From Xiphias gladius (Eukaryota > Chordata > Actinopteri > Istiophoriformes > Xiphiidae): DNA of 64,000 bases. The first letter of the stretch is position 1. Every line of letters begins with the position of its first letter. The DNA is taken from assembly GCF_016859285.1 (NCBI RefSeq), contig NC_053401.1:6640469-6704468 (forward strand). Direction: 5' to 3'. Position numbers and translations under genes: made by a program. Shown one piece after another: positions 12,122 to 27,700 of this stretch. The notes under the pieces are model-generated. The model saw only the letters and a program-made list of their open reading frames with translations. It was not told the origin of the DNA and did no database searches.

Positions 12122-13084
12122 GTGAGTTAAAGGCAATTTCTTTTAAAAAAAAATACACAGCTCGCAGGGCTGCACCTCAGAGCTGTCATGCACTGGGCAG
12201 AAAAAGTCAGCGGACCAGGTATTAAAGAAGAGGTCCTATTTACGAGTTATCGACCATTAGCCAGCTAAGCTAACTAAACCGTGGAAACTACAGTCAGAGT
12301 AAACAGCGAATGGTTTCGCTAGGCATCCTGTTCACGCCACCGTTTCTTTATCTTCAGATGTGTCTGCTGTGCTTTGAAGATATAGGTGTCCCGTTGCTCT
12401 TAAAGTTTGCCGTCCAATTTCGCGTTAGCTAGGTATAATTTTTGCTCTTCACAGATCGAGTGACGCAGCCGCAGTGGAGTGTCCGGCAGATCCGGAAAGA
12501 CTCGGTTCTGTTCGGCTCGGCTCGGAGAAAATAGGCTAAGGGGGTTTGGCAATGTGTTGCTTTTGCGTTTTGCCCATGGCCCTTCTGTTGATCAACTTAT
12601 CGATTAATTGACTAATCGCCTAAGCTGTGGTAATTGGTAAAGCCATTAAAAAGGTCCATATAACTGACAAAATCTCAACACAAGCTCCTTTTTAGCAGCT
12701 GTTCTTGAGCATCAAATCATCACACGATCTTCCTCAGCAGATGTAGTGCACCCAGTTATCATGAAATTGTAGATGTTCAAATTTCCATTTTTCTGAGCAC
12801 TTTAAGGACTTCTCGCTCATGTTGGCGTAAAAGTTGAGACTGAAAGGTCATTGTTGACTTTGGAAATCTCAGTCCAGTCTCAGATCAAATCAAATTTCAA
12901 ATCCCAGCCTCTGCAATTTCATGTCAACTGGGAAAAGGAGAGCGGCATCTATACCAAACAGAATAGGGCTTGTGCAGGTGCAGCAAGGGAATGGTTTATA
13001 TGTTAGAAATTTTTACATGTTAGTCCGTGCTGAAGCCTCAAACTTTGTTTTTGTTTTTTTTCCCCCACTCACAGTGCCACATTT

Positions 13085-14087
13085 ATGTTAAGCCGCCTGG
13101 CCACAGTCCTCCAGGAACTCTCTGGAGAGGAGGGCCCAGATGGAGACCCGCAGGTGAGAGGCCAACACATAAATTATAACGCATTAAAAAGAAGAGTATT
13201 GCCAACTGTGCCCCCGGCTTTTAAATAAGTATGTGCAGACTGTATGTCTGGCCAATTTGAAAGCCTGTCGAGCCCTTTATCCTCTAGTTGGGGCAATCAT
13301 TCAACAAAAACAAGTGGGTGAGGGTAGAAAATGTCTGCTTGTCTTTCATCTTTTGAAATGAAGACAAGATGAGTTCTTATAGTCATCCTATCAGAACAGA
13401 AACATTTTATGCAAGGTTTACTAGTATTTTATGCAAGATATTGAAGATATGCATAGCCAATAGCTCCAAGAGCCAATAAATGTTTTGACTCCAGAGTGTC
13501 TGCATTTTCAAGAAAACCTTTGTCTCTCTCCGAATTTAACTCCAGCGATTTAGTATGATACTGACATTAAGTTGGATTGCTCAAAAGAGAATTAATGGTC
13601 AAAATGAAAGCAGCAGAGGCCAAAATATCCTTACTTTTACTCCCACAAATCTGTCTCTTTACCCCCAGTTTTTAATGCAGGCTTTCTGTCAGAAAATTTG
13701 AAGTGTCAGGGCCAAGGTAAAAATAACCCTGATGGACTTGTTAGGCTAATTTTCTCATTCTTTACCAATTTCCTCCAGAGATACAGCTGTTTTTAAAGGC
13801 TGAGCAGGACTAACCATGATGAATAAACTGACCTTTTGTATTCAAAATGAATTTTGAATAGGGTATGCTGGTGCCACAGCTCCCTGCCAATGAGGGCCAG
13901 GCTCCAACGGAGTCTGAGGTACCTGAGGAGGCCATGGAGAGGCTGGCCCACCTGGAACAACTGGTGGTCCACCTGAAGGAGCTTATCCGAGACAAAGACA
14001 CTCAGCTTGTCCAAAAGGACACCGAGCTGGCCAACAAAGATGTGCAGCTCAAGGTGAATAATCGTCTGTGTGTGTGTGTGTGTCTGT

Positions 14088-14142
<55 letters not shown>

Positions 14143-17100
14143 ATCGTTTGCTGTCAACATTTTCCTCCAACAATCAGTTCACCACAGTGTATTCTTTATG
14201 CCAACATTGTTTTGTTTTGTCTGTTTTTTTGCTTCGTATCCACAGAATGAAAAGGAAGAAGCCGAGGCTCGATTCACCAAACTCAAACTGCAGGCCAAAG
14301 CTAAGATGGCTACACTAAACAAACAGATAACTGATTTGAAAGGATCAGGAGGAAGCACAGTGAGTTTAATGAGGAAAGAAATTGTGTTGTGCTTGTAGGA
14401 TTATTACAAATCACGCTCCAGTTGCCTTTTAAGAAAAAAAAAAGATTTTATACAGAATAAGATATGTTACACGTTAACCAGAAACTAACGATAAAAATCA
14501 GGCCCTTCAGTTTTTATCTGACTTCTGACTTATCTGACAGAACATCTGTTTTGTCTACAGCAGAGCCCAGACAGCTCTTTCACAGAAGCTGGTGCTGCAG
14601 TCGAGGAGAAGCTCCAAGAACTGAAGAACAAGCTGAGCGAGGAGGAGGCCAACGGCATGGAGCTTAAACAACGACTCCAGGCCACCGAACAGCTTCTTAA
14701 AGAGAAGGAATCTGCCCATGCTGAGCAGGTGACTTAGCTGGAATTCCATGTTGTCTTACTCTGTTAAGATTGAATGACTTAAAATGTCCCGAGAAAGGAT
14801 CTGTCTGGATGATTTGGTGTATTTTTTGTTTTCAGTTGCATAAGCTGCAGGCTGTGGTCTGTGAGAAGGATGTGCGTTTCCAGGAACAGATCCAAAAACA
14901 TGAAGAAGAGCTGATGAGGGTCACAACGCAGTCTCAGAATGACGGCGAGCTACAGCAGGTACAAGATCCAGTCGTTTTTCAATATAATCTAACTATAATT
15001 TATTTGTGGTTTATTAATTTATAGTCCACCCATTTAGACTCTACTCTGAATATTTGACCTTTTATTTTTTTTTTCTCTTTCTGTTCATTGTAGGGCTGTA
15101 GGGCTTAAATGATTAATGTATTAAGTAAATTGTTGCTAAATAATTTTCTTTCAGTCGTTTGAGCTCTCGTTGATTGTTTGAAAGAGTACAGCCACATCAA
15201 ATCATGAAAAGAAGGACTCTAATTATGGAGAAAATATGTTTTAGTCTTTTAATAATAACAATTTAATGTCATTATCCTGTCAGGTGAAATGAATTTATAT
15301 GGGCCAAAACCACTAATATACCCCAGAGGGCTACGCTCCCTCTATCCTTAGACCATCGATTTGCAAACTAAACACTTTATTTTGAAAAGGATTTAGGCTA
15401 AAAACAGGAAATACCCATTCTTTAATTAAATTTGAATGACTGGCAAACAACTGGAATTTGTCTCAGTTCATCTCCAGTGGACAAACACAAAAATGTTTCA
15501 ATTAATCAAGCAGCGGAAGAGTGGACAACTGCCACACTTCAGACGAACAGTACATTCCTAGACTTATACACTTGTGGATTCTTTGTGATCTCATCTTTCC
15601 AAGGCCCTGCATGCAGCCCAGAGGCGTTGTGAAGAGCTCGAGGAGTCCTTGAAATCTCGCTCCCAAGTGCTGGAAATGCTGCAGCAGGAAGTGAGCAGTG
15701 CTGATCAGCAAAAACAGGTACAGATCCTGTTGGATTAGCTGCTTTTTGTGCACCTTCTTATCCAAGGTTATTATAGAGATTGTTCCTCATATGTCATAAG
15801 TTTTACAGATGCTTTACTTGGAATGAATACTCAAAAACACTTCAAACAAGACACACCCTAGATCTCGATGGCATGTCATTATCATGGATTGTTTGACTGA
15901 GACACACAAAACACACCCACTCATATCCTCTTTCTAACTCTCTGTCTCACCCTCTTTCTTTAGATCTTGACTGCTCAGTTCCGGCAGATGGAGCAGGAGC
16001 TGGCTGAGGTCGTGAAGCTGAGGGAGGAGGAGAGGCAGCAGTGGGCCGAACAGGCCGGCAAGGCAGATGTAGAGCTTGCAGCCCTCCGAACCAGCCTGGA
16101 GGCTCTGGAAAGAGAGAGAACGGAGGTGGCGAGGCAAGAGAGTGAGCTGGTCTCCCTGAGAGAGGCTGAGCATGTTAGTCAGGAGGCTCTGGAGAAGGAG
16201 AAGATGGAAGTTGCCAAACTGGAGAGAGAGCTGGCTCTCATGAAACAGGCTGAGCTCGCAGCCGTTCAAACGAGCCATGATGCTTCAGAGAGAGACAGAG
16301 CAGAAATAGCTCGGCTTGAAAGTGAACTTGCATCTATGAGAGAGACAGCAGTTCGTGCCAGCCAGGACGCCTTAGAGAAGGAGAAGTCAGAAGTTGATAA
16401 ACTAGAAGGAGAGCTGGCTTCACTTAAAGAGGAGCAGAAAGATGCCCAGAAGAAGAGTGAGATCTTGGCTGAAGTTTGGAGACATTTACAAGCTCTGGCT
16501 CTAGATGATGTACAAGCAGCAGAGGAAAACCCCGTCCCTGTTGACCTTTCCCTGTTTCTGGACACTGTACAGTCGATTGACACCCAAATCACAAGGCTGA
16601 AAGACAAACAGAGTGATAGCGAGGAACATTCTGCAGAGCTCACCCACACCATGGAAACCCTTCAGGGTAAGAGCATTTATCTGGTTGTTTGTGGGATTCA
16701 GTGTATTAATGTCAAACCAAGGTACGGATATTTTTAATGTGATCTTCTGATTTTCAGAACAACTTGACAGAAAAACCACAGAACAGAATGAGGCCACTGC
16801 CAAGATACAGCAGTTGGAGCAGCAAATTGTAACGGTCAGTATTACAGCCACATTTATACCTGGTAGTAACACGTGATCTATGGCAGGATACTTTATCTGG
16901 ATTATCTGTTTGTCTTGCCTTTACGCTATTTTATTGCTCTTTGTCCTCACAGTGTGGGACGTCTGACCGACAGGCCTTTGCATTTATACCTGGTGTTAAA
17001 GAGCTTTCTCGTGATCCTCATTCTGCCTGCATTTTAATCAGATTTGAATATCACAAATTAACTGGGCTGGCCAATCCGATCACAATCTGATCACCGTGCT

Positions 17101-18641
17101 CACTGCATGCATTTATTCCTTGCATTAACATGCAATTTGCCTCAACCAGATATAATGTCCAGACACAGATTTTACATTAATGCCAGGTGTAAGTGAGGTC
17201 TTCAACACAGAGTATTAAAGAACACAGAAGTAATTTTTGGTAGTTATTACTTGCTTAACACTAGATGTAAGCAGCTTGTTTCCGCTGAGATATGAACTTC
17301 AAAAGGCAGCTCCATGATACCCTACAAGCTTTACCATCTCTACAAAGCTTAAACTTAAACTGTACTGAGTTCCTGTTATACTGTGTCTCTGTTTATATGA
17401 TGAAAAGGTGTTAAAGTGGAAGATGTGGGACTGGAATCTTAGTATAAGCTGAGGTATTGGGAGTAAAAGTAGTTCTAAATAATCAATCTTCAAAGACAGA
17501 CAGGTGTTCCATTTGTACTTTTCCCTGTACATTTAAAACACAATTTGCAGAAGCACCTTTTATTTTTAGAGCAGGGCAGTCTGAATGGTCTTATAAACTG
17601 CACCCAGTCCAGGGTCACAGCTTGTGTCTGGACAGGTGATCTCCATCTCAGACAGGACAGAAGCAGGGTCATACAGTAGACAGACAATGCTTTTTAACTC
17701 ATTGTGAGGACGCGAGTCTAATCCCTTCTGCGCTGATCCACTGGTATGACCGACTGTCTGAGCCGACCTTCACCTCACAGTACAGCCTTATACTGTATGC
17801 TGCTGATATAGATTTAATTTGAAAGAGCAATCATAGAGGCCGCATGGACCTTTTTTTAAAAACCGTTGTTTCACTCCTTCTTACTCAGGATTTTTCTCTA
17901 GTAAATCACAACAACTTTCAGTCCGGCCTGTTTTCAAAAGATAGTCACAGTTTTGTCTCTTTCTTTCAGTTGTCTGAAAGAGATGATGCGACTGAACCGT
18001 CAGCACAGGATTCATCTGAAGCTGAAAAAGGTATAAAAATCTTTCCAAAAATAAAATTCACACATTATATGGAGACAGTATCTAACATAATGGTCAAGAT
18101 CAGTATGCTCACACATACAATAAATCCTTTTTATGCAGCTCCAGACAAACAAATATAGAGCTATTATGCACAAGGCTCATATGTGTAGAAATAGGGACAA
18201 AATCGATCAATTGTCATTTTTCTACATTTTTCTACCAAAAATGCCAGACATTTATTTGTTCCAGCTTCTCAAATGTAAGGATTTTCTGATTTCGTCAGTC
18301 TTTCTATTATTGTAAAATTAATCATTTGGGGTTTTGGACTGATGGTCAGACAACACCATACATTGAAGATGCCATCTTGGCATGGTATGACAGGCATTTT
18401 TCACTATTTTCAGACAATTTATAGGTTGGATGAGTAATCAGTTTCAGCAAGCATTTGAGAAAGTGATCGGCAGATTAATCTATAATGAAAATAATCGTTA
18501 TCTGCAGCCCTGTGATGCCTTACTATAAATTAAGCTACTCGGCAGTATAAAGTAGTTAAAATTAGCCCCACCTTGCCAGCTACACCATCTAGGTGATCCT
18601 TATACACTGATACATCAATAATTATAATCCAGTCATATGAG

Positions 18642-18709
<68 letters not shown>

Positions 18710-21700
18710 TGGGCAAATCTGTGTAAAGAGTATTTTTTGTACTTTTATTTTTATTTAATACCTTTACTTGTAACTTGAGTATTTTTACATTGTTGTATTG
18801 CTGCTTTTACTTAAGAAAAAGATATGAGTACTTCTGCCACTGGTTTGAGGTCATAAAATGTCAATAAATTAGAGATTAAAAAAAAATTGTGGATTGTGGA
18901 AATTGTGTCCTTGTGACCCTTATTGTAATTATTTAACAATATAATGAAAGTAAAATGAGAATGTGTCTATTTAAATCGTGAAATTCACATTTGAAGGATA
19001 GAAATTTTCTTAATCTCTTTAGAATCAATCTGGGTTCTGTAAAGGTGTCGATGTTGTTGGTCTTTTAATTAATTTTAGAGGAAAGGTATACAGAGTCATT
19101 CATCAGGATACCATAGGTGATATTCTTGTTTATCTTACTGTATCTTTCCTACATTACAGTAGTTTTAAAATAATTAGCTTTCCAAGATAATAAAAATAGG
19201 CAATTCTGTTTCCAGGAGTGATTTTGCCTGGTTAAGTACTGATTTTCTGCTCGGGAGCCTAGTCTGACTGTATTTTTCTAATTACTTTGTCTTCCACAGC
19301 ACACATACTGGCATTGGAGCAGCAGCTATTAGAAAAAGACAATCAGCTGGTTGCTTTGCGAGAATCCCTCAGACTGGCTACAGACCACAGCTCCAGTGAG
19401 GTCGCATCAATTGAAACAAACAATCAGACTCCAGATAAGGATCACGATGCCTGTACGGCCACCCATGACAGTTCTTTAGCTCTTCCTAACCTAATGGAGG
19501 ATACACAAGAAGAAGAGACCACCTTAGTGGCTGAGGATACCTCTGTCCTCTCCAGTTCTGCTGATAATGAGAGCAGCCCAGAGCTTATTGGACACCAGTC
19601 TGAGTCCCCAGAAGAATCCAAAGGGACCTCCTCAGACGAGATGGTCGCCAGTAGTGATTCAGAAGTGGCCCACAGCAGCTGGACCCTCTTGGAAGCTGTG
19701 AATCAAGATGGAGGCCAGGAGTGGCCCTCCACCCTGCAGGACTTTGGCCAGCTGCAGCTGCAGTCGTGGGAGACGACGAGCATGGAGCAGGAAACCTCCA
19801 CAGTTCAAGTTGAGTCCTCCTCTGTCATCATCCGAGAGACAGTTCAGGTTCATCTAACACAGCAGAGTTCTTCCTCCACAGATGCTAACGTGCCCTCTGG
19901 ACCGTTCTTTGCTCAGGCTTTGGCCGAGGAACTCCAGAAGAGGTACAGTGAGCTTTTGGCTGAGCTGCAGAGGCTCAGAGAGACAGCTACAGAGTCACAA
20001 GAGAAAATCAAGAGTCTGGAAGATGAAACACAGTCCCTTACTGCTGCAAAAGAAGAGGCAGAGTCCCAGAGCAACTTCTTTGCAGAGGAGCTTAAGTTAG
20101 CCAGAATGGAGTTGGACAAGGTTTCCCAGCAAAGTAGCTCAGTGGTGGAGAAACACAGTGTTGAAATGAACCTTATAGAAGAACAGATAAATACTTTGAA
20201 TGCTGAAAGTAAAGCCAAGGAACAGAAGATCCAGAGCCTGCAGAGCGACTTGGAAACAACCCACCAAGCTCTCTCTGAGCAGGAGGGTCAGGCCAGGATG
20301 TTGAGTGCTCAGCTGGAGGACAGAGAACTTCTGTCCTCTGAGCTTGAAAGGAGGCTGCAAGATATGGAAAACAGCATGTTGGAATATTCCCAGACTTCAG
20401 ATCTAAACAATGAGTCTTTGTCAATGAAGGACTCAGAGATCAATGAGCTACAGCTTCATCTCAGTCAGAAAGAGCATGAAATGATGGAGCTCAATGACAG
20501 TATGTCTGCTAAACTCCTTCAAGTAGAAGAAGAGAAGTTCCAGATAGACAGTGAACTCAATAAACTGAAGGAGCAGATAGTGGAACTTCAGAAAGTGAGA
20601 GATGAGGAACGGCAAGCACGTTGTGAAGACTCAACTGCTCATGTAGACGATGAACTTGGTAGTTTACGACAGGAGAAGGAAAGTCTGGAAACCCGACTAA
20701 CAAATACAAAGAAGAAGTTGCAGGCTGCACTTGTGCAACGCAAAGAGCTCATGAAGAAGGTTGCTGATTTTGAGGTAGAAGAAAAAAAAAGGAAAGAGCG
20801 AGATGAATTAGCAAAGGGAGAAACTCCTGCCGATATTCCAGAGGTAGAAAAAACTAGTGGACATGAGATTCAAGAAATGGAGGCTGAACTCCTGGAGCTC
20901 AAGCAAGCTTTAAGATCCAAAGAAGAGACAGTTGAAGTTCTTGAGCAGAAAATTAGCGAACAGGATCAAGTCATTGCTGAGACGCTTGCCCTGAATAGAA
21001 AGCTAAATGAAGAAGCTGAAAATACTCAGCAGGCATCAGACATTTCTTCTGAAACAACTGTGTTACAATCCCAAGTGGCCACTCTTGAAGCAGAGTGTGA
21101 AACGCTTCAGAAGAAAGTTCAGGAGGCTCAAGAATCTCGCAAAGAAACCATCCGCAAAGCGAAAGAGAAAGACAGACACCACCGTGAACAACTGAAGCAG
21201 CAGAAAGAAGAATTCAGTAAGCTGATGGAACGTTTTGAGGTGCAGAGTGGAGAGAGAGAGGTCCTTCTTACTAAACTGAGAGAATTAGAAGAAAAAGTGA
21301 GCCCTGAGAGAGAGGACCTGCCTCAACAAGAGACCAAACAACTAGCTGAAAATTTGGAGAAGAAAGCAGCAGGTGATTGGGTCCAGGAGGACTGGGTGGA
21401 TTTTTCCACATCTGCCCCTGATTCATCCCAGCCACAAACTAGTGATCTAGTTCAGCATCCTGCAGAGTCATCTGACGCCCACTCTGACCAAATGGAGGAA
21501 TCTCTGAAAGCTCTCAGAGAAAAGATCCAGACTGTGGGGATGGCTAACACAGAGCTAGAGAAGCAGTTGCAGGAAACTCAGGCCAGTCTGTCACTGAAGG
21601 ATGCTGAATTACTGGATTTGGGCAAAGAGCTACAAGCACTAAGAGAAAAGGAAAAACAGATTGATGCACTCTCAGAGGAAATTAATGATCTTAGAGTAAA

Positions 21701-24700
21701 GTATCGCCAAGCTGAATCTTATGCAGAAACACTAAAAGCAGAGATGGAAGCTGCAGCCAAAGCAGCATCTGCTGATTCCACATCCTCCATTGTAACTCTT
21801 CAGGCTGAAGTGGAAGACTTCAAGCAGTTTCTCGACAACAAGAACCAGGAGATAATGGCGCTCAGTCAGCAGCTTAGTGAGCAGAACTCTCTCATACACT
21901 CAATGCAGGATACGGTGTCTCAGAAGGATCAACTAATCACTTCTTTACAGGAAGAATTAAAAGTTGAGCAGGAAAAAACACAGAGGTTAGAGGTTGAAGC
22001 ACCACAGAGGCAAGAGGAAGAAAAAGACAGTGAGGCAAAGATTCAGCAGCTTCAACGAAAACTTCAGGCTGCTCTGATCTCCCGCAAAGAGGCCCTCAAA
22101 GACAACAAAACCCAGAAGGAGAAACTAGCTTCAACTGAGAAGCTCATTGCTGAGTTGCAGCAGAAAATGGAGTCAGCAGAAGATGAGCTGGAGAAGCTAA
22201 GAGGAGAAAGACTTAGACTGATTGATGAGGTTGATCGAACGTTACTGGAGAATCAAAGCCTCGGATCATCCTGTGAGAGCCTCAAACTGGCCATGGAAGG
22301 CATACTGAATGAGAAAGATGCTTGTAAGAGAGAAGTGGATTTGGCAAGAGAGGAGGCTGCTAGGGCAAGCAGAGAATGGGAAGAAAAGGCTCAAGGCATG
22401 AAGGACGAGTACGAGACTTTGCTCAAGTCCTATGAAAATGTGAGTGACGAGGCAGAGCGGGTGAGACGAGTCCTGGAAGCTGCCAGACAGGAGAGACAGG
22501 AGTTATTAGCTAGGGTGAGGACACATGAAGCTGCAAGGCAAGAAGCTGAGAGGCAGGCAGAGGACGCACAGAAAGAGGTGGATTTGGTGAAAGACAAAAT
22601 GAGGAAATTTGCCAAAACAAAACAGCAGAAAATACTGGAGTTAGAGGAGGAGAATGAGAGACTCAGAGAGATGCAGGAAAAGCCCGTAATAAAACGAGAG
22701 GACAAGACTCTCAAAACTGAGGTTGAAAGACTTCAAGAAGAGCTGGGGGCTTTGAAAGCTGAGCTGGATGCTACAGCTGCAGAGAGAGACTCTTTAGGGC
22801 AGCAGATTGAAGAACTAAGGGAGCAACTTGCCCAAATGGGAGACAAAGAGGACAATGAAATACAAGTGACTCCAGTTAGCTCTGCAGCTGTTGTAGAAGA
22901 GGTTGTCACTGCCCAGAAATTAGACATAATCATGACCAAACCAGAGCCTATTGAGAGTCAATATGTAGACCAAGAAAAACCCTTAACGCCAGAAGAGACT
23001 CCAGACAACCAAATAGTTGCAGTGTCTGCACCAGAAACACATTTGCAGCCTAAAGATGAGAAAGAAAACGAAGAAATGACTGAAAGAGCTCAAACTTTAT
23101 TAGAGGATAAAATGAAGGAGATGGACGCAGCTGTTAACAAAGAGAGGGGACTGTGGCAGGAACGGGAGGCTGAACTCAAAGCTGAACTGGCGTCTCTTGA
23201 GCAAGACCTCCAGGAAAGTAAAGAGAGGCTGAGTCTTGTGGCCTCTCTTGAGAAGGGCCTACAAGAGAGCAAGGAGAGAGAGAAGAGCCTGATTGAAGAG
23301 GGTTCGAAGAGGGAAACTCAGTTCAAAGAACTACTCAGAAGCCTTGAAACTGAGAAGGATAACCTGGAGGAGCGTTTGATGAACCAGTTGGCCCAACTCA
23401 ACGGGAGTATCGCCGGTTACCAGCAAGAGACAGCAGATAACCGGGAACACCTGGCTGAACATAAGCGGGAGGTGGAGAGGTTGGAGAGGGAGCGAGCTGA
23501 ACTCGAAGCCGAGGCTCAGAGCGAGAGGGACCGGGCATCCAGACTGGAAGAGGACATGAGGCAAGCCCAGAGAGAGAGAGCTGAAGCTGAAGCAGAGTCT
23601 GGTAAGCAGAGGGAGCTGGAGCAACAGCTGAGATCTGCTCAGAGGGTCAGAGAAGGCAGCCAGAGCAGAGCACGTCAGCTGGAAGAACTGTTGAGGGAGA
23701 AGCAGCTGGAGGTCCGACAGCTGCAGAAGGACAGCATCCAGTACCAGGAGAGGATCAGTGAGCTGGGGAGGGAAGCTAAGGCACTGCAGCTAGGCCATGA
23801 CGAGCTCAACAACAAACTACAACAATCCCAGCAGGAGACTTCCAAAACTCTAGAGGACCTGAAAAGGATTGAGGCAGAGTTGTCTAGCTGTAAATCTCAA
23901 CTGGATGAGGTCCAGAAACTGTTAGGCGAGAGCTTAGCTGCAAAAACAACTTTAGAACAGAGCGCCCAGCAGAAAGAGGCCTTGATGAAAACTGAGGCAG
24001 AGCAAACCCTGGACTCTGTGAGATTCAGGCTGGGAGCTGAACTGAAGGAGATGGAGCTGAGACTGGAGGAGGCCTATAGAGAACGGGAAAAGGAAGAGGA
24101 GGCCACCCTGGAGGCCAGAGAGATGGCAGAGGCTGCTGAGAGACGAGCCCAGGAGATGCAAACCCGTCTAGACGAGTCTCTGGCCAGGTTAGCTGCCTTC
24201 TCACGTTGCATGTCCTCACTGCAAGATGACCGGGACAGAGTTTTGGACGAGACCCGACAGTGGGAGACTCGTTTTAATGATGCTCTGCAGGGTAAGGAGG
24301 CTGAAGTCCGGGAGGCTGAAACACGGGCAAAGGAACTGGGAGAACAGCTTCAGAAAGAAACTGCACTGAAAGAGGAGCTTCAGCTTTCGGTCGACAGGTA
24401 AAAACCTTCTCTGTGCATTTGTCTTATTTCCCTGTTTCCTTGTAATTATTGATTATCTTCAACGTTTTCGCTCCAAACTCACAAGATTGTTTGTTTCCTC
24501 CAGACTAGAGATAGCAGACAAAGACCGGCAGGTGAGACTGGAAGAAGAGGAAAAGAAAGTCACAGAGAGCCAAGCTGTCCTTGAGGAGGAGAGGAGCAAG
24601 CTTCAACAAACCCTAGCTGAGCTGCAGTCTGCACAAAATGAAGTCCGTGCACTGACAGATGAGCTGGAGGGTCTCCGTCACAGAATCCAGGCTCTGGAAG

Positions 24701-27700
24701 AGGCTGTAGGTCGGCTGCAGGGTGAAGTTGACCAGGCCAGGACTGAGCTGAAAGAGAGGGAGGCAGAAGAGAGGCGCCTGTGTCTGAACATGGAGCAACT
24801 GGAGACAGACCTGAGGTCCTCTAAGGCCTTGACAGAGAGTCTGCAGACTGAGTTAAATGAGAAGGAAAGGAGAGAAGTGGAAATGCTAGGGGAGAAGGAG
24901 CAAGCTGTTACTCAGGTATTAACATTTATTCATTTATAGTACATATTATATATTGTTTTGCCCTTTCACTGATGTTTAATAAGAGAGCAAATAGCAGCTT
25001 TCTCACCATTATGCGTGTTTTATTTCCCAGGCTGCTGACGAGGCTAGAAAGGAGGCTGACAGCCGGGCACAAGAAGCTGAGAAGGAGCTGGAGCAGAGAA
25101 GAGGTGAAGTGCGGGATCTGGAAGAAAAACTGCGAAAGACAGAGGAAGAGAGCAACAACCGAAAAGCCAGACTGGACTCTTTCATGAACGCCATGGGCTC
25201 CTTGCAGGATGACAGAGACCGAGTCCTTAACACGTACAAACAGCTAGAGGAGAAACACCTGCAGGTAATGGCCGTAACAGCTTTGTTGCTCTTTTTTTTT
25301 TTTTAAATGGCCAATATAATATTTGTATTGTGTCCCAGGTGATGATGGAGAAGGATGGTCTGATTCAAGAGGCAGCAGGGGAGAACAACAGCCTGAAGGA
25401 AGAGCTGCGCTCTCTGCTGGTCCAGAGAGACGACCTGTATGCTGAAAAGGCCAAGCTGTCTGCTCAGCTTCATGGCTATCGTGATGAACTAAACCATGTC
25501 CTGAGCATGAAAGACTCCCAACACAAACAGCTTCTGGCATCTCAGAGAGAACGAATCACCTCTCTGGAGAGGGAACGTGAGGAATTGGAAAGTCAGTTAA
25601 AGAGTGTTAGCAGAGCCAAAGAGACAGAAGTAGAAGTAGGGAGAGTGGAGACTGAGATTCTTAGTCAGGCTGCTGATAGTAGGACAGTATCACAGGTGAT
25701 AGATGCTCCTGGTGCAGAGGTAGAGAAGCTTAGAGAGCAGCTACAGGCAGCAAGAGAGCAAGTGGAGGCTTTAGAGGACAGCTTATTAAGGGAGAGACAA
25801 GAGCAGGACAGTAAGAGTAAAGAGCTAGCTGAGCTGCGATGGGAGGGAGGTGTGATGCGGACAGAGTCTGAGAGCGCTCAGGAGAGGGTGGCAGAGCTGG
25901 CCCGAGACCTGCTGGCCATCGAGCAGAAGCTGCTAGAGGAGAAAGAAGTGACGACACAGCTGAGAGCAGAGAACCAGTCATTTGCTAAAGCCATGGCCTC
26001 CCTCCAGGACAGCAGGGACCAGGCAGTAAACAAGACCCAGGAACTGAGCGTGAAGCTGGAAGAAATGAGCAAGGCAGGTGGCCCTGCAGCACACAGCAGC
26101 CCCGGAGGCTCCACTGGAGAAGTGTGGGGCCTGAAGAACGCGCTACAAGCCCTTCAAAATGACAGGGAGAGACTGGTGAGTGACGCGTCTGACAATAAAT
26201 ATAAATGCTTTAGTCATAAACACAGATATTACGAAAAAAAACTCTTTGAAAAAACTCTGAATAAACTATAAATAGAAACATGTTTTATGGATTTTCATAG
26301 ACATCTATTTCAACATATCATTTGTCTGTTCTTTTTGTGTGCAGCTGGAGCAGCTTCAAACACAGACTTCTGAGCTCAAGAAGCAGCAGTCGGAGCTAGC
26401 TCGGCTAGGTGCAGGAGAGCTAATTAAAGTCAGCCAGGAGCTGTTCGAGGAGAAGAAGAAGAACGGAGACATGCTGGGTGTCATAACGCAGATGGAGAAT
26501 GTGGTGGAAATGGGCAAGCATGAAATAGAGACACTCAGGTAAAACAGAGTTAAGGAATTTTTGTCATTCTAGTCTGGTTTCAACAAAGCAAAATGACAAA
26601 AGGAGCCTTTTACTTATTGCCTGCGAATTAGAGTGTCTTGTGTTTTGTTTTAGGCTGGAACGCATTGACTGGATGGCTCAAGCAGAGCAGCTGAAGCAGC
26701 AGACCCTCGCCACACTCTCAGAGAGGGACCAACAACTGCGACAACTCACCGCCATGCTGGAGGAAGCTCGCACTCATAAGCCCAAACTTCAGCAGGAACA
26801 TTATCAGAGAGAGGTAGGGGCATAGACATTCACTTAGGCTGCTTCTGACTGCTTTAAATAAATTAAATAATAATAGTGCTTTTTCCTTAGCTTGTTATCC
26901 CTTAAAATGAGCCCTTGTCACAGGTTATGGACACGAGCTGTGAGCAGCTCAGGCAAAGAGGGATTTCTCTTTCTCAGATATTTAAATTTGAAGGATTTTT
27001 AGAGGCCTCAAGATGTAAAAAGTATCCAGTATTTTGCAAAAAATCTTTGCTTGACAGCTTTTTTTTCTTTACTTATCCCTTTAATTATCCCTTTAAATTT
27101 ACTCCTTAGTTACTTGGGATCCACTGCTTTCAGTATTTGTCATAATTCTGCTTACAGTTTCAGATCATATCACACATTTGGTATAAACGATTGTATCTTA
27201 AGTGGTAGATGTATTTTAGTTTGACAACTTTGGCTTGCTGACGGCATGATAAAAACTATAAAATCAGCAAGACACAGGATAAGAATGCTGCATTCAGTGT
27301 GAATTATCTCTACAATGTCATAATCTTCCCACAGGGCACAGAGAAATTGGACAGTCCTCCTGGAGCCCCACAAGAGCGAAGCAGCCTGCTAGACAGCCAC
27401 ACCTACATAGCTGAGGTCAAAGAGTTACAGCGGAGGTATAGTATGGATCACACATTAGCAGGGTTTTGAAACAGGCAGGATGTGGCTCACAGATATTTAC
27501 TTATTTTATACCTTGTCTATATCAGGCTAGATGAAGAGACCCAGCAGAGGGTGGCTGCTGAGGAACAGCTAATGGCCACACAGGACCGACTCAAACGGTA
27601 TGAAATATGACACGAGATAAGGGAGATAAAACTTTGTTAATCACACGCAGGAAATATCAGAGCTGCTATAAACAGTATTTTTTTATATTAACAATAGATT

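Noticed and set aside
14068-14398. Cys/Val-rich open frames around 14068-14250
   Set aside because: They come from translating the (TG)n microsatellite in an intron.
19659-23624. Many minus-strand open frames of 60-100 codons opposite the giant golgb1 exon
   Set aside because: They are antisense shadows of a long E/K/Q-rich coding exon, giving Ser/Leu/Phe-rich frames without homology.
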